From Chlorobaculum thiosulfatiphilum (GTDB taxonomy: Bacteria; Bacteroidota; Chlorobiia; Chlorobiales; Chlorobiaceae), in contig NZ_VDCH01000008.1 of assembly GCF_006265165.1 (NCBI RefSeq), forward strand, positions 1 to 64,000: a DNA stretch of 64,000 nt, in the 5' to 3' direction. The notes beneath the pieces were generated by a model, which searched no databases, was not told the DNA's origin, and saw only the letters and a program-made list of their open reading frames with translations. How positions within the stretch are numbered: position 1 is the first letter of the stretch; every line of letters begins with the position of its first letter. The position numbers and the translations under genes are program-made. Of the stretch, positions 50,021 through 62,010 are shown piece by piece.

Positions 50021-51703
50021 ATGAGATCCGACACCATAAAAAAAGGATTTGACAAGGCTCCGCACCGCAGTCTCCTTAAAGCGACCGGATGCGTTTCGTC
50101 GAGAGACGATTTCTCGAAACCGTTCATCGGCATCTGCAACTCCTTCAACGAGCTGATTCCCGGCCACGCGCACTTGCAGGAGCTGGGCCGCATCGCCAAA
50201 GAAGCCGTGCGCGAGGCTGGCGGTGTGCCGTTCGAGTTCAACACCATCGGCGTCTGCGACGGCATCGCGATGGGCCACGTCGGTATGCGCTACTCGCTGG
50301 CCAGCCGCGAGCTGATCGCCGACTCGGTCGAGACCGTCGTCGAGGCGCACCGGCTGGACGGGCTGGTCTGCATTCCGAACTGCGACAAGATCACTCCCGG
50401 CATGATGATGGGTGCGCTGAGAACCAACGTGCCGGTCATCTTCGTCTCGGGCGGGCCTATGAAGGCGGGCCACACGCCGTCGGGCCAAACGGTCGATCTC
50501 ATTTCGGTCTTCGAGGCGGTCGGCAAGTGCAGCACCGGCGAAATCACGGAGGATGAACTCCAGACCATCGAGGAGTGCGGCTGCCCCGGTTGCGGCTCCT
50601 GCTCCGGCATGTTTACGGCCAACTCGATGAACTGCCTCTGCGAGGCGCTCGGCTTCGCCCTGCCCGGCAACGGCACGATTCTGGCCGCCGATCCGCGCCG
50701 CAACGAGCTGGTCAAAGCAGCCGCCGGACGCATCGTCGATCTGGTGAAGGAGGATGTTCGTCCGCGCACCATTCTGACCCGCGCGGCGATGCTCAACGCC
50801 TTCGCACTCGATTTGGCGATGGGCGGCAGCACTAACACGATCCTGCACACGCTGGCCATCGCCAGCGAAGCCGAACTCGATTTCGACTTCGCGGAGCTGA
50901 ACGACCTGTCGGCAAAGACGCCTTACATCTGCAAGGTCAGCCCGGCAACCACCGAGGTGCACATCGAGGACGTGGATCGCGCGGGCGGCATCTCCGCGAT
51001 TCTGAAGGAGCTGTCGAAGGTCGAGGGGCTGCTCGATCTCTCCGCCCCGACCGTCACCGGCAAGACGCTCGGCGAAAATATCGCGAATGCCGAGGTGCTC
51101 GACCGCAAGGTGATCCGCTCGGTCGAGGATCCCTACTCGGCCACCGGAGGACTCGCGGTGCTCTACGGGAACCTTGCGCCGAATGGCGCGGTTGTCAAAA
51201 CCGGCGCGGTCAGCCCGTCGATGATGAAGCACACCGGCCCGGCCAGGGTCTATGACTGCCAGGACGACGCCATCGCGGGCATCATGCAGGGCGACGTGAA
51301 GTCCGGCGACGTGGTGGTGATCCGCTACGAAGGCCCGCGCGGCGGCCCCGGAATGCCGGAGATGCTCTCGCCGACCAGCGCCATCATGGGGCGCGGCCTC
51401 GGCGACTCGGTGGCGCTCATCACCGACGGGCGCTTCTCCGGCGGATCGCGCGGAGCCTGCATCGGCCACGTATCGCCCGAAGCCGCCGATCGCGGCCCGA
51501 TCGCGGCGGTCCGTACCGGCGACCTGATCACCATCGACATTCCGCAGCGCTCGATGACGGTCGCGCTCGATGACGAGACCATGCGCCAGCGCATCGAGGC
51601 GTTGCCGGAGTTCGAGCCGAAAATCAAAAAAGGGTACCTAGCGCGATACGCGCGAATGGTCACCTCGGCCAACACAGGCGCAGTGCTGAAAACAGATTTT
51701 TAA
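50021..51703 (+). CDS. ilvD: dihydroxyacid dehydratase
   Basis: IlvD dehydrates 2,3-dihydroxy acids to 2-oxo acids in valine, leucine and isoleucine synthesis and uses an iron-sulfur cluster. The 560-residue product has the N-terminal Cys of the [11 protein letters not shown] region, [11 protein letters not shown], and [19 protein letters not shown]. The C-terminal [19 protein letters not shown] and the length match the family. ATG 50021 is used. It heads the ilvD-ilvBNC-leuBCD-cimA cluster. Confidence 0.97.
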   Translation: MRSDTIKKGFDKAPHRSLLKATGCVSSRDDFSKPFIGICNSFNELIPGHAHLQELGRIAKEAVREAGGVPFEFNTIGVCDGIAMGHVGMRYSLASRELIADSVETVVEAHRLDGLVCIPNCDKITPGMMMGALRTNVPVIFVSGGPMKAGHTPSGQTVDLISVFEAVGKCSTGEITEDELQTIEECGCPGCGSCSGMFTANSMNCLCEALGFALPGNGTILAADPRRNELVKAAAGRIVDLVKEDVRPRTILTRAAMLNAFALDLAMGGSTNTILHTLAIASEAELDFDFAELNDLSAKTPYICKVSPATTEVHIEDVDRAGGISAILKELSKVEGLLDLSAPTVTGKTLGENIANAEVLDRKVIRSVEDPYSATGGLAVLYGNLAPNGAVVKTGAVSPSMMKHTGPARVYDCQDDAIAGIMQGDVKSGDVVVIRYEGPRGGPGMPEMLSPTSAIMGRGLGDSVALITDGRFSGGSRGACIGHVSPEAADRGPIAAVRTGDLITIDIPQRSMTVALDDETMRQRIEALPEFEPKIKKGYLARYARMVTSANTGAVLKTDF

Positions 51704-51775
51704 CAGAAATGAAACAGGGCGAGTCGATCGCGCTTCAGGATGACTCGCCTTTCCATCGATCAACAGGATTGAACC

Positions 51776-53497
51776 ATGCATAACAACGGAGAGAAACTGA
51801 TCGGATCCGAAATATTTTTCGAGTGTCTGAGGCGTGAAAACGTCGAGTACATCTTCGGCTACCCCGGCGGGGCGTTGCTGAAGGTCTATGAAACCCTGCA
51901 CGATGTCGAGGACATCAAACATATTCTGGTGCGCCACGAACAGGGCGCGACCCACATGGCCGAGGGGTACGCCCGCGCCACCGGCAGGCCCGGCGTGGTG
52001 CTCGTCACCTCCGGCCCCGGCGCGACCAACACCGTCACCGGCATCACCAACGCCTACATGGACTCCACGCCGCTGGTGGTCTTCACCGGCCAGGTGCCGA
52101 GTTCGCTGATCGGCAACGACGCCTTCCAGGAGGCGGACATCGTCGGCATCACGCGCCCAATCACCAAGCACAACTTCCTGGTCAAGGATGTGAAGGAGCT
52201 GGCCACAACCATCAGCAAGGCGTTTTACCTCGCCACCAACGGACGGCCCGGCCCGGTGCTGGTCGATATGCCGAAGGATGTGCTCAACGCCGAGTGCGTG
52301 TTCGAGTGGCCGGAGAGCGTCGAAATCCGGGGCTTCAAGCCGACCATCAAGTGCCACGCCAACCAGGTGCAGAAAGCGGCGAAAATGATCGCCAAGGCCA
52401 AGCGTCCGCTTTTCTACATCGGCGGCGGCGTCATCAGCGCCGAAGCTTCGGAGGAGCTGCGCAAGCTGGCCATCGACCAGCAGATTCCGGTCACCATGAC
52501 CCTGCAGGGGCTTGGCGCGTTCCCCGGCGACCATCCGCTCTCGATGGGAATGCTCGGCATGCACGGCACCTACTGGGCCAACCAGGCGGTGAGCAACTGC
52601 GACCTGTTGATCGCCGTCGGCGCGCGCTTCGACGACCGCGTCACCGGCAAGGTCGATACCTTCGCCACGCAGGCCTACAAGATTCACAACGACATCGACC
52701 CGACCAACGTGGACAAGAACATCAAGGTCGATCTGCCGGTGGTCGGCGACTCGAAGGACTTCCTCGCCTCGCTGATCGAAGCGATGCCGAAAACGAAGGA
52801 GGATCGCAGCTCGTGGCTCTCGGAAATCGAGGCGTGGCGCAAGCAGTGCCCGCTCGACTACGCCGTCGAGCAAGACTCGCTCAAGACCGAGTTCGTCATC
52901 GACGAGGTCTCGAAGCAGACCAGGGGCCACGCGGTGGTCGTCACCGACGTCGGCCAGCACCAGATGTGGACTTCGCAATACTACAAGTTCACCGAACCGC
53001 GCTCGATCATCACCAGCGGCGGCCTCGGCACGATGGGTTTCGGCCTGCCGTCGGCCATCGGCGCGGCCTTCGGCGTCACCGACCGGCCGGTGGTGCTCTT
53101 CAGCGGCGACGGCGGCCTGATGATGAACATCCAAGAGCTGGTCACGGCGGTCTATAACAAGCTGCCGGTCAAGATATTCCTCATCAACAACAGTTATCTC
53201 GGCATGGTGCGCCAGTGGCAGGAGTTGTTCCACCAGGAGAAGTACTCCTTCACCGACCTGGCCGCGAGCAACCCCGATTTCGTCAAGGTCGCCGAAGCGT
53301 TTGGCTGCAAGGCGATGTCGGCAAGCAATCCCGAATCGGCGCGAAACGCCATCACCGAAGCGCTCGCGTACAACGACGGGCCGGTACTGGTTGACTTCAG
53401 GGTCGTCCGCAAGGACATGGTTTTTCCAATGGTGCCTGCTGGCGGGTCGATTTCCGACATGCTGCTGGCCCGGCTGAATCCGAAAACAATGGTTTAA
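51776..53497 (+). CDS. ilvB: acetolactate synthase large subunit
   Basis: This ThDP enzyme makes acetolactate (valine/leucine) or acetohydroxybutyrate (isoleucine). The 573-residue protein has the N-terminal YIFGYPGGALL, catalytic Glu in RHEQGATHMAEGYARATGRPG, the FAD-domain region VGARFDDRVTG, and the ThDP signature GDGGLMMNIQELVTAVYNKLPVKIFLINNSYLGMV. The small subunit follows at 53507, 9 bases away. Confidence 0.97.
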   Translation: MHNNGEKLIGSEIFFECLRRENVEYIFGYPGGALLKVYETLHDVEDIKHILVRHEQGATHMAEGYARATGRPGVVLVTSGPGATNTVTGITNAYMDSTPLVVFTGQVPSSLIGNDAFQEADIVGITRPITKHNFLVKDVKELATTISKAFYLATNGRPGPVLVDMPKDVLNAECVFEWPESVEIRGFKPTIKCHANQVQKAAKMIAKAKRPLFYIGGGVISAEASEELRKLAIDQQIPVTMTLQGLGAFPGDHPLSMGMLGMHGTYWANQAVSNCDLLIAVGARFDDRVTGKVDTFATQAYKIHNDIDPTNVDKNIKVDLPVVGDSKDFLASLIEAMPKTKEDRSSWLSEIEAWRKQCPLDYAVEQDSLKTEFVIDEVSKQTRGHAVVVTDVGQHQMWTSQYYKFTEPRSIITSGGLGTMGFGLPSAIGAAFGVTDRPVVLFSGDGGLMMNIQELVTAVYNKLPVKIFLINNSYLGMVRQWQELFHQEKYSFTDLAASNPDFVKVAEAFGCKAMSASNPESARNAITEALAYNDGPVLVDFRVVRKDMVFPMVPAGGSISDMLLARLNPKTMV

Positions 53498-53506
53498 GTT
53501 ACTTCT

Positions 53507-53986
53507 ATGAAACATCTTATATCCGTTCTGGTCGAGAACAAGTTCGGCACGCTGAACCGGGTTGCAGCCATGTTCAGCGCACGCGGCTTCAATCTCGAAA
53601 GCATCTCCATCGGCGAGACCGAAGACCCCGAAATTTCGCGCATGACCATCGTGACACGGGGCGAAGACCGCATCATCAGCCAGGTACTGAAACAGCTCAA
53701 CCGGCTGGTCGATACCATCAAGGTGACCGATCTGACCCATCAGCCGCACGTGGAGCGCGAACTGCTGCTTCTGAGCCTGAAACTCAGCAAATCCACCCAG
53801 CACGAGATTTTCGAGCTGGCCAATGTTTTTAAGGGAAAAGTCGTGGATATAAAGCAAAAATCCATTACTATTGAGTTCGTCGGTTCACCCGACAAAATCA
53901 ACACGGCTATCGATCTATTCAAGCCTTTTGGCATACGGGAACTCGCCCGCTCCGGCGCGGTGGCCATCCATCGCGGCGAGAGCTGA
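53507..53986 (+). CDS. ilvN: acetolactate synthase small subunit
   Basis: The 159-residue regulatory subunit starts [49 protein letters not shown], an ACT domain that binds valine for feedback inhibition. A C-terminal ACT-like part follows ([12 protein letters not shown], then [22 protein letters not shown]). It directly follows ilvB and precedes ilvC by 43 bases. Confidence 0.95.
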   Translation: MKHLISVLVENKFGTLNRVAAMFSARGFNLESISIGETEDPEISRMTIVTRGEDRIISQVLKQLNRLVDTIKVTDLTHQPHVERELLLLSLKLSKSTQHEIFELANVFKGKVVDIKQKSITIEFVGSPDKINTAIDLFKPFGIRELARSGAVAIHRGES

Positions 53987-54029
53987 ATTTTTTTATGTAC
54001 GTCCAAATCAAGTCAACACGAATATGTCA

Positions 54030-55022
54030 ATGAATGTCTATTACGAGCAGGATGCCGATCTCGCGGTACTGCAGAACAAGAATATCGCCATTCTCGGCTA
54101 CGGCAGCCAGGGCCACGCCCATGCGCTGAACCTGAAGGACAGCGGCATGAACGTCTGCGTCGGCCTTCGCACCGATAGCGCCTCCTGCGACAAAGCCCGC
54201 GAGGCCGGTCTCAGGGTGGATACCGTCGCCGAAGCGGTCAAATGGGCCGATATTATCATGGTGCTCCTGCCGGATCAGACCCAGAAAAGCGTTTACGACA
54301 ATGAGATCGCGCCGAACATGAAATCGGGCGCGACGCTCGCTTTCGGCCACGGCTTCAATATTCACTACAACCAGATCGTGCCTCCGGCTGACGTGAACGT
54401 CATCATGATCGCCCCGAAAAGCCCCGGCCACCTCGTTCGCCGCACCTACACCGAAGGCAACGGCGTACCCTGCCTCATCGCGGTGCACCAGGACGCCACC
54501 GGCGAGGCCAAGGCGCTCGCGCTCGCATGGGCGCGCGGCATCGGCGGCACCAAGGCTGGCGTCATCGAGACCAACTTTAAGGACGAGACCGAGACCGATC
54601 TGTTCGGCGAGCAGGCCGTCCTGTGCGGCGGTTCGGCTGAACTCATCAAGGCCGGATTCGAGACCCTGACGGAAGCCGGATACCCGGCAGAGCTGGCCTA
54701 CTTCGAGTGCATGCACGAGCTGAAGCTCATCGTCGATCTCTATTACGAAGGCGGCCTGTCGCGCATGAACTACTCGGTCAGCGACACCGCCGAGTACGGT
54801 GGCATGACCCGCGGCCCGCGTGTTGTCGCTTCCGCCGCGAAAGCCGAGATGAAGAAAATTCTCGAAGAGATCCAGGATGGCCGTTTCGCCAAAGAGTTCA
54901 TCGACGAGTGCAACTCCGGCTACAAGAAGATGAACGAGCTGCGCGAGAGCAACCGCAACCACCCCATCGAAGTCGTCGGCGCGAAGCTGCGCGGCATGAT
55001 GAGCTGGCTGAAAAAGAAATGA
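54030..55022 (+). CDS. ilvC: ketol-acid reductoisomerase
   Basis: IlvC rearranges and reduces acetolactate with NADPH. From ATG 54030 ([39 protein letters not shown]) the 330-residue product has the class I length. The Rossmann loop [10 protein letters not shown] and the metal-binding [15 protein letters not shown], and [10 protein letters not shown] motifs are visible. An ATG two codons upstream (54024) is possible. The leuB start is 8 bases beyond its stop. Confidence 0.97.
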   Translation: MNVYYEQDADLAVLQNKNIAILGYGSQGHAHALNLKDSGMNVCVGLRTDSASCDKAREAGLRVDTVAEAVKWADIIMVLLPDQTQKSVYDNEIAPNMKSGATLAFGHGFNIHYNQIVPPADVNVIMIAPKSPGHLVRRTYTEGNGVPCLIAVHQDATGEAKALALAWARGIGGTKAGVIETNFKDETETDLFGEQAVLCGGSAELIKAGFETLTEAGYPAELAYFECMHELKLIVDLYYEGGLSRMNYSVSDTAEYGGMTRGPRVVASAAKAEMKKILEEIQDGRFAKEFIDECNSGYKKMNELRESNRNHPIEVVGAKLRGMMSWLKKK

Positions 55023-55030
55023 GCGGGAGG

Positions 55031-56089
<1,059 letters not shown>

Positions 56090-56144
56090 CGGCGAGCAAC
56101 GCGAAGAAAACGACAGAGCACATGCGGCGGTGAGCCGCGACGAG

Positions 56145-56176
56145 AAAAGCCGGAGCTCTGCAAGCATCCGGCTTTT
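56145..56176. repeat. inverted repeat between leuB and leuC
   Basis: AAAAGCCGG and CCGGCTTTT (9-bp perfect arms, 14-nt loop) form a terminator-like stem inside the cluster. It could partly separate ilvD-leuB from leuC-cimA expression. Confidence 0.55.
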
Positions 56177-56255
56177 CAGCTTATGAAGAGGCCATCCAGC
56201 CCGGACAAGAAAAAATTCAGACAGGTTTATATCCGATAACGGAATCTTTGAAACC

Positions 56256-57551
56256 ATGGCACAAACGATAACCCAGAAAATTTTCGCCAGGGCCGCGAAC
56301 CGCAAGTTCGTCGATCCCGGCCAGAGCGTGTGGCTCAATGTCGATGTTCTCTTGACGCACGACGTCTGCGGGCCGCCGACCTTCGATATCTTCAAGCAGG
56401 AGTTCGGCCCGAACGCCAAAGTGTGGGATCCGTCGAAAGTGGTGGTGCTTCCCGACCACTACATCTTCACGGCCAACGAGCACGCGCACCGCAACATCGA
56501 CCTGCTGAGGCAGTTCGCCGCCGAGCAGGGTCTGCCGAACTACTATGATGTAGGCACCGACCGTTACCGCGGCGTCTGCCACGTCGCGCTCGCCGAAGAG
56601 GGATTCAATCTCCCCGGCACCGTCTTGTTCGGTACCGACTCGCACACCTGCACCTCCGGCGCGTTCGGCATGTTCGGCTCCGGCATTGGCAACACCGACG
56701 CGGCCTTCATCCTCGGCACCGGCAAGCTCTGGGAGAAGGTGCCCGATTCGATGAAGTTCACCTTCGAGGGTCAGATGCCCGACTATCTGACAGCCAAAGA
56801 CCTGATCCTCCAGATCCTCGGCGACATCACCACCGACGGCGCGACCTACCGCGCGATGGAGTTCGACGGCGAAGCGGTCTATTCGCTGCCGATCGACGAG
56901 CGCATGACGCTCTGCAACATGGCCATCGAGGCCGGTGGCATGAACGGCATCATCGCCGCCGATGCGGTCACCGAAGCCTTCGTAAAGACGCGCACCAGCA
57001 AGCCGTACGAGATTTTCCACAGCGACCCGGACGCGCAGTACCACAGCATGTACCGCTACAACGTCGAGCAGATGGAGCCGGTCGTGGCGCAGCCGCACAG
57101 CCCGGACAACCGCGCCACCGTGCGCAGCGTCGCCGGAACGCCGATCACCAAGTCGTACATCGGTTCCTGCACCGGCGGCAAGCTGACCGACTTCAGGCTC
57201 GCGGCGAAAATCCTCAAGGGCAAAAAAGTGTCGGTCACGACCAACATCGTCCCGGCGACCGTGCTCGTGGCGTCGCAGCTCGAAACCGAGATGTATGACG
57301 GCCAGACGCTGCGCCATATTTTCGAGGAGGCCGGTTGCAGCATCGCCCTGCCGTCGTGCGCGGCGTGCCTCGGCGGCCCTTCGGACACGGTCGGACGTTC
57401 GGTCGATAACGACGTTGTCGTTTCGACGACCAACCGCAACTTCCCCGGACGCATGGGCAGCAAGTTCGCGGGCGTCTATCTGGCCTCTCCGCTGACCGCG
57501 GCGGCCTCCGCCGTGACCGGCAAACTCACCGATCCGAGAGATTTCCTCTGA
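56256..57551 (+). CDS. leuC: 3-isopropylmalate dehydratase large subunit
   Basis: The 431-residue iron-sulfur aconitase-family subunit starts MAQTITQKIFARAANRKFVDPG and has GTDSHTCTSGAFGMFGSGIG, IGSCTGGKLTDFR with the first cluster Cys, and PSCAACLGGPSD with the other two. This shorter form (about 430 residues) is typical of the LeuC2/archaeal-type group, which often acts on both isopropylmalate and citramalate. It pairs with leuD downstream. Confidence 0.95.
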   Translation: MAQTITQKIFARAANRKFVDPGQSVWLNVDVLLTHDVCGPPTFDIFKQEFGPNAKVWDPSKVVVLPDHYIFTANEHAHRNIDLLRQFAAEQGLPNYYDVGTDRYRGVCHVALAEEGFNLPGTVLFGTDSHTCTSGAFGMFGSGIGNTDAAFILGTGKLWEKVPDSMKFTFEGQMPDYLTAKDLILQILGDITTDGATYRAMEFDGEAVYSLPIDERMTLCNMAIEAGGMNGIIAADAVTEAFVKTRTSKPYEIFHSDPDAQYHSMYRYNVEQMEPVVAQPHSPDNRATVRSVAGTPITKSYIGSCTGGKLTDFRLAAKILKGKKVSVTTNIVPATVLVASQLETEMYDGQTLRHIFEEAGCSIALPSCAACLGGPSDTVGRSVDNDVVVSTTNRNFPGRMGSKFAGVYLASPLTAAASAVTGKLTDPRDFL

Positions 57552-57586
57552 TCGAACGAAGCAACTGACAAGGAAAACACAGCATC

Positions 57587-58159
57587 ATGGACACCATCAT
57601 ACAGGGTAAAGCCTACGTTCTCGGCAAGAATATCGACACCGACCAGATCATTCCCGCCGAGCACCTGGTCTATAGCCTCTCCGATCCGGAAGAGGTGAAG
57701 ATGTACGGTAAATACGCGCTCTCCGGCGTTCCGATCGACCAGGCCGGTCTGCCGGAGGGCGGCGTTCCGTTCGTCGAGGAGGGAGATTTCGCCTCGCCCT
57801 ACTCGATCATCGTGGCCGGGCCGAACTTCGGTTGCGGCTCGTCGAGGGAGCACGCGCCCTTCGCCTTGAAGGTCGCGGGCGCAAAGGCGATCATCGCCGA
57901 ATCCTACGCAAGGATTTTCTACCGCAACTGCGTGGACGGCGGCTTTGTCATTCCCTTCGAGACGCCGCAGCCGCTCAACAAATCGATCATGACGGGCGAC
58001 GAGCTTTCGCTCGACATGGAAAACAACAGACTGACCAACCTCACGCAGAACATCACCTACGAGCTGCGGCCTCTGGGCGACGTCGTCAACATCGTGCAGG
58101 CGGGCGGCATCTTTGAATACGCAAGGAAAAACGACCTCATGGCTTCGAGCGAGGCATAA
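57587..58159 (+). CDS. leuD: 3-isopropylmalate dehydratase small subunit
   Basis: The 190-residue swivelling domain subunit starts MDTIIQGKAYVLGKNIDTDQIIPAEHLVYS and carries GPNFGCGSSREHAPFALKVAGAKAIIAESYARIFYRNCVDGG. It joins LeuC to isomerise the citramalate or isopropylmalate substrate. It lies 35 bases after leuC and 6 bases before cimA. Confidence 0.95.
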   Translation: MDTIIQGKAYVLGKNIDTDQIIPAEHLVYSLSDPEEVKMYGKYALSGVPIDQAGLPEGGVPFVEEGDFASPYSIIVAGPNFGCGSSREHAPFALKVAGAKAIIAESYARIFYRNCVDGGFVIPFETPQPLNKSIMTGDELSLDMENNRLTNLTQNITYELRPLGDVVNIVQAGGIFEYARKNDLMASSEA

Positions 58160-58165
58160 AACAGC

Positions 58166-59746
58166 ATGGTAATTGAACTGTATGACACCACCCTGCGCGA
58201 CGGTACGCAGGGTGAACACATCAATCTGTCGGTCCAGGACAAGCTTCTGATCGCCGAACGGCTCGACGAGTTTGGCGTCGATTTCATCGAAGGCGGCTGG
58301 CCGAGCAGCAATCCCAAGGACGAGGAGTTCTTCCTCAAGGCCAAAAAGCTCGACCTGAAGTACGCCCGGCTGACTGCGTTCGGCTCGACGGCGCGTTCGC
58401 TGGATAACATCGAGGGCGACCCCAACCTGGTCGGCTTGGTCAGATGCGAGGCTCCGGTGCTCACCATTTTCGGAAAAACCTGGAAAGCCCACTCCGTCAA
58501 GAGCCTGGGCATTTCGGATGACGAGAATGCCGAACTGATCCGCCATTCGGTGCGCTTCCTCGTCGAGTCGGGCCGCGAGGTCTTCTTCGACGCCGAGCAC
58601 TTTTTCGACGGCTGGAAGGACAACGCTGAGTTCGCCGAACGGATGATCGCCTCTGCGGTCGATGGCGGCGCAAGTCGAGTCGTGCTCTGCGACACCAACG
58701 GCGGCTCGCTGCCGCACGAGATCGCCGAGATCGTCAAGCGGGTGCGCCAGCTCGTTGCCGTGCCGGTGGGCATTCACGCGCACAACGACGGCGACCTGGC
58801 CGTGGCCAACTCTGTCGAGGCGGTCAGGGCCGGAGCCACGCAGGTGCAGGGTACGATGAACGGCATCGGCGAGCGCTGCGGCAACGCCAACCTGATCAGC
58901 ATCATTCCGAACCTCATGCTCAAGCTCGGCGAAGAGTTCAGTCATGTCAAAGACTTGAAAGCGTTGACCTCGATGTCCAAATTCGTCTTCGAGATTCTGA
59001 ACCTCCCGTCGGACACCAAGGCACCGTTCGTGGGCAAATCGGCCTTTGCGCACAAAGGCGGCATCCACGTCAGCGCGGTGATGAAGGAGAGTTCGCTCTA
59101 CGAGCACATCGATCCGGCGCTGGTCGGCAACCGCCAGCGGGTGCTGGTCTCGGAGCTGGCCGGGCAGAGCAACATCCGCTACAAGGCGCAGGAGCTTGGC
59201 ATTTCGCTGCCGGAAAAGGGCGAGGTGTTCAAAAATCTGGTGAATCACGTCAAAAAGCTCGAACACCATGGCTACCAGTTCGACGGGGCCGAAGCCTCCT
59301 TCGAGCTGATTCTGCGCCGCGAACTGGGCCAGTTCAAGCCCTATTTCGAAGTGCTCGAATCGAAGGTGGTCATCCAGAACGGGCAGGAGATCAAATCGGT
59401 CGATCAGGCCGTGATGAAGGTGGTTGTGGGCGACGAAACCGAGCAGACCGTCGCGGACGGCGACGGCCCGGTCAACGCGCTCGACAAGGCGCTGCGCAAG
59501 GCGTTGCTGCACTTCTATCCGGATATTCGCGCCATCAGGCTGATAGACTACAAAGTGCGCGTGCTCGAAGAGAAAAGCGGCACAAGCGCGAAAGTGCGCG
59601 TACTCATCGAAAGCAGCGACGGCCAGAACAGTTGGGGCACGGTGGGCGTTTCGACCAACATCATCGAAGCGAGCCTTCAGGCGCTCGGCGACAGCATCAA
59701 CTACTACCTCTTCTACAACCAGTCGAAAACCGGCCTCAACGAGTGA
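58166..59746 (+). CDS. cimA: (R)-citramalate synthase
   Basis: CimA condenses pyruvate with acetyl-CoA to citramalate, the first step of the threonine-independent isoleucine route. The 526-residue protein has the HMG-CoA-lyase-like start LYDTTLRDGTQGEHINLSVQDKL, GIHAHNDGDLAVANSVEAVRAGATQVQGTMNGIGERCGNANL, and the C-terminal LeuA-dimer regulatory domain (about 400-510). It is a CimA of the long type and not a 2-isopropylmalate synthase by its N-terminal substrate region, although the exact substrate is inferred. No leuA is present in the window. Confidence 0.9.
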   Translation: MVIELYDTTLRDGTQGEHINLSVQDKLLIAERLDEFGVDFIEGGWPSSNPKDEEFFLKAKKLDLKYARLTAFGSTARSLDNIEGDPNLVGLVRCEAPVLTIFGKTWKAHSVKSLGISDDENAELIRHSVRFLVESGREVFFDAEHFFDGWKDNAEFAERMIASAVDGGASRVVLCDTNGGSLPHEIAEIVKRVRQLVAVPVGIHAHNDGDLAVANSVEAVRAGATQVQGTMNGIGERCGNANLISIIPNLMLKLGEEFSHVKDLKALTSMSKFVFEILNLPSDTKAPFVGKSAFAHKGGIHVSAVMKESSLYEHIDPALVGNRQRVLVSELAGQSNIRYKAQELGISLPEKGEVFKNLVNHVKKLEHHGYQFDGAEASFELILRRELGQFKPYFEVLESKVVIQNGQEIKSVDQAVMKVVVGDETEQTVADGDGPVNALDKALRKALLHFYPDIRAIRLIDYKVRVLEEKSGTSAKVRVLIESSDGQNSWGTVGVSTNIIEASLQALGDSINYYLFYNQSKTGLNE

Positions 59747-59776
59747 CTGGCAAGCCGAGTGAGCCGTACAAGCATT

Positions 59777-59816
59777 ATAGGTCGTATAGGTTTTATAAGT
59801 AACCTATACGACCTAT
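59777..59816. repeat. dispersed palindrome, copy 3 (core GTCGTATAGG)
   Basis: Perfect 16-bp arms ATAGGTCGTATAGGTT / AACCTATACGACCTAT around an 8-nt centre, downstream of cimA. It closely matches copy 1 at 15665-15695. It might also act as a terminator for the leuBCD-cimA transcript. Confidence 0.75.
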
Positions 59817-59907
59817 CTGCTCTCACCCCCGCAAAATTCTACAAGAAAAATTCCCGAAATACTCGTAACTTTTCGCTCTCGAAAACCTGACCCCTACAGG
59901 AAAAATC

Positions 59908-60576
59908 ATGCGAATACACGACATCGATCCGGACAACCGGCCGAGGGAGCGCTTTCTGCGTTCGGGCAAGGAGTCCCTCAGCCCGGCGGAGCTGCTGGCG
60001 CTCATTCTCCGCTCCGGCACAGCAAAGCTCAACATTATCGACACCTGCAACAAACTCATTTCGGAGAACGGTCTCGAACGCCTCGCCGACCTGTCGATTC
60101 AGGAGTTGCAGCAAACGCCCGGCATCGGCGAGGCCAAGGCGATGCAGATCGCCGCGATCTTCGAGCTTCAGCGGCGGCTGCACTTCGCGCGAAACATCAA
60201 CCGGAAAGTGCAGGGAGCGCGTGACGTATTTGAATACATGAAAGGACGCATCCCCGACGAAACCAAGGAGCATCTTTTCGTGCTCTTCATGAGCACGAAA
60301 AACCAGATTCTGAGGCATGAAATCGTCACCATCGGCACACTCACCGCGTCACTCATCCATCCGAGAGAAATTTACAAGGCAGCGATTCGCGAAAGCGCTC
60401 ACTCGGTCATTCTGGTGCACAACCACCCTTCGGGCGACGTGCAGCCAAGCAATGCCGACAAACAGGTCACCTCGATTCTGAAAAAAGCCGGTGATCTTCT
60501 ACAGATCGAACTGCTCGACCATGTAATCGTGGGATGCGATAACTGGTTCAGCTTCAGGGATCACTCCCTGCTTTGA
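59908..60576 (+). CDS. radC: RadC/JAB-domain protein
   Basis: The 222-residue protein has an N-terminal helix-hairpin-helix part ([21 protein letters not shown]) and a C-terminal JAB/MPN+ metalloprotease-like domain with [31 protein letters not shown], containing the His-x-His-Pro and Asp metal ligands. The biochemical role of RadC is not established. It is a single-gene unit after the repeat. Confidence 0.94.
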   Translation: MRIHDIDPDNRPRERFLRSGKESLSPAELLALILRSGTAKLNIIDTCNKLISENGLERLADLSIQELQQTPGIGEAKAMQIAAIFELQRRLHFARNINRKVQGARDVFEYMKGRIPDETKEHLFVLFMSTKNQILRHEIVTIGTLTASLIHPREIYKAAIRESAHSVILVHNHPSGDVQPSNADKQVTSILKKAGDLLQIELLDHVIVGCDNWFSFRDHSLL

Positions 60577-60720
60577 CCGGTTTTGCGCTCGATGCGCTAT
60601 TGTGAGGGTGACGATTTCAGGATCGGATTTCCTGATTCATACCGGGCGAGCCAGCAAAAAGACTCTGGTCAAAAACAACCGGAGGGATAACCGCTTCAAA
60701 CCTGATTAGTTATGTATCGG

Positions 60721-60987
60721 TTAGAACTCATTTTGAACAGGAATACTTGCAATCGACGCCACCGCATCAGCCGAAAGCACAGGAAACTCGCGAACATTCC
60801 TGGCCTGAAGACCTTTCTGCGTTTTGTCGAGATCGTATTCAACCTCAGAATCCTGGTTCAGCACCTTGAAACTCTGGTCGGAAACGATCGCCGAGAAATG
60901 AACGAAGATGTCTTCTCCGCCTTCAGGGTTCAGAATGAAACCGTACCCTTTTTTGCCATCGAACCACTTTACCTTGCTTTTAGCCAT
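60721..60987 (-). CDS. cold-shock-domain protein
   Basis: The 88-residue protein has the RNP1 motif KKGYGFIL and RNP2 DIFVHFSAI in the usual order, plus an extended, less conserved C-terminus (about 20 residues). It is an RNA/DNA chaperone. A long leader of at least 100 nt upstream (minus strand from 60988) may form the structured 5' UTR typical of csp genes; I did not fold it. Confidence 0.93.
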   Translation of the reverse strand: MAKSKVKWFDGKKGYGFILNPEGGEDIFVHFSAIVSDQSFKVLNQDSEVEYDLDKTQKGLQARNVREFPVLSADAVASIASIPVQNEF

Positions 60988-61138
60988 GATGACCCCTCAA
61001 GGTTAATGTTAACAAAATGAACACATGACTTTATTTTTTAGTAAAATATAAAATATTTCGTCAACTGGCTCAATAGCTGGAACAACTTTCGATATAAATA
61101 CGCCCGCAGTAAAAACAATAAAAATTTTTGCTGTAATT

Positions 61139-61873
61139 ATGAAACATATCATTCTTGTCACCGGGGCGGGCAAAGGCATTGGCAGAGCGATCGCTCTCGA
61201 ATTCGCCCGCGCCATCAGGCACCATCCTGATTTCGAACCGGTACTCGTTCTCTGTTCGCGCACACCGGCAGACCTGGAGGCCATTTCACTTGAGTGCCGC
61301 GCCGAGGGCGCGCTGACCGACACCGTCACCGCTGACCTCTCCGATATGAGCGGTGTACGGCGGCTAACCGCTCACATTGTCGAGCGTTATGGCCGCATCG
61401 ATTGTCTGGTGAACAACGCGGGCGTTGGCCGCTTCGGAGCGCTGGGCGACCTGACCGAAGAGGATTTCGACTACACGATGGACACCAACCTCAAGGGCAC
61501 TTTTTTCCTGACGCAAGCGCTCTTCACCATGATGGAGCGCCAGCATTCGGGACACATCTTCTTCATCACCTCGGTGGCCGCAAAGAAAGCATTCAAACAC
61601 TCATCGCTCTACTGCATGTCCAAATTCGGCCAGAGAGGCCTGGTCGAAACCCTGCGCCTGTACGCCAGGAAGTGCAACGTGCGGATCACCGACGTTCAGC
61701 CAGGAGCAGCGATTACTCCGATGTGGGGTGAAGTGAACGACGAAATGCAGTCGCTCATGATGATGCCGGAGGACATCGCCGCCCCGGTGGTGCAGGCGTA
61801 CCTTCAACCGGCGAGAACCACGGTCGAAGAGATCGTGCTGAGACCCACCAGCGGCGATTTGCAGGACGAGTGA
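61139..61873 (+). CDS. SDR, sepiapterin-reductase-like
   Basis: The 244-residue protein has the NADP motif TGAGKGIGRAIALEF, NNAGVGRFG, and the YxxxK site in SSLYCMSKFGQRGL. It is very close to the characterised C. tepidum sepiapterin reductase as I recall it, which makes L-threo-tetrahydrobiopterin for pteridine glycosides; here the motif GAAITPMWGEV differs slightly. Function is by family knowledge. It sits alone; the upstream gap to the csp gene (about 150 bases) is divergent and AT-rich. Confidence 0.9.
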   Translation: MKHIILVTGAGKGIGRAIALEFARAIRHHPDFEPVLVLCSRTPADLEAISLECRAEGALTDTVTADLSDMSGVRRLTAHIVERYGRIDCLVNNAGVGRFGALGDLTEEDFDYTMDTNLKGTFFLTQALFTMMERQHSGHIFFITSVAAKKAFKHSSLYCMSKFGQRGLVETLRLYARKCNVRITDVQPGAAITPMWGEVNDEMQSLMMMPEDIAAPVVQAYLQPARTTVEEIVLRPTSGDLQDE

Positions 61874-62010
61874 TGGGGGCAGGCATTAAGAACCGGACTG
61901 ATCTGTCGGATTAACGAAAGCACGGCACTCCGCAGCTCTACCAATCTCGTTTTTTTCTTTTATCTTCCGGTTCTTGAAAAAATACCAACGAACCGCACCA
62001 TTTTACTACC

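Noticed and set aside
51638-53857. 739-codon open frame on the minus strand opposite ilvB
   Set aside because: Antisense shadow of ilvB-ilvN with no domain.
57476-59512. 678-codon open frame on the minus strand opposite leuD-cimA
   Set aside because: Antisense shadow of cimA and leuD.
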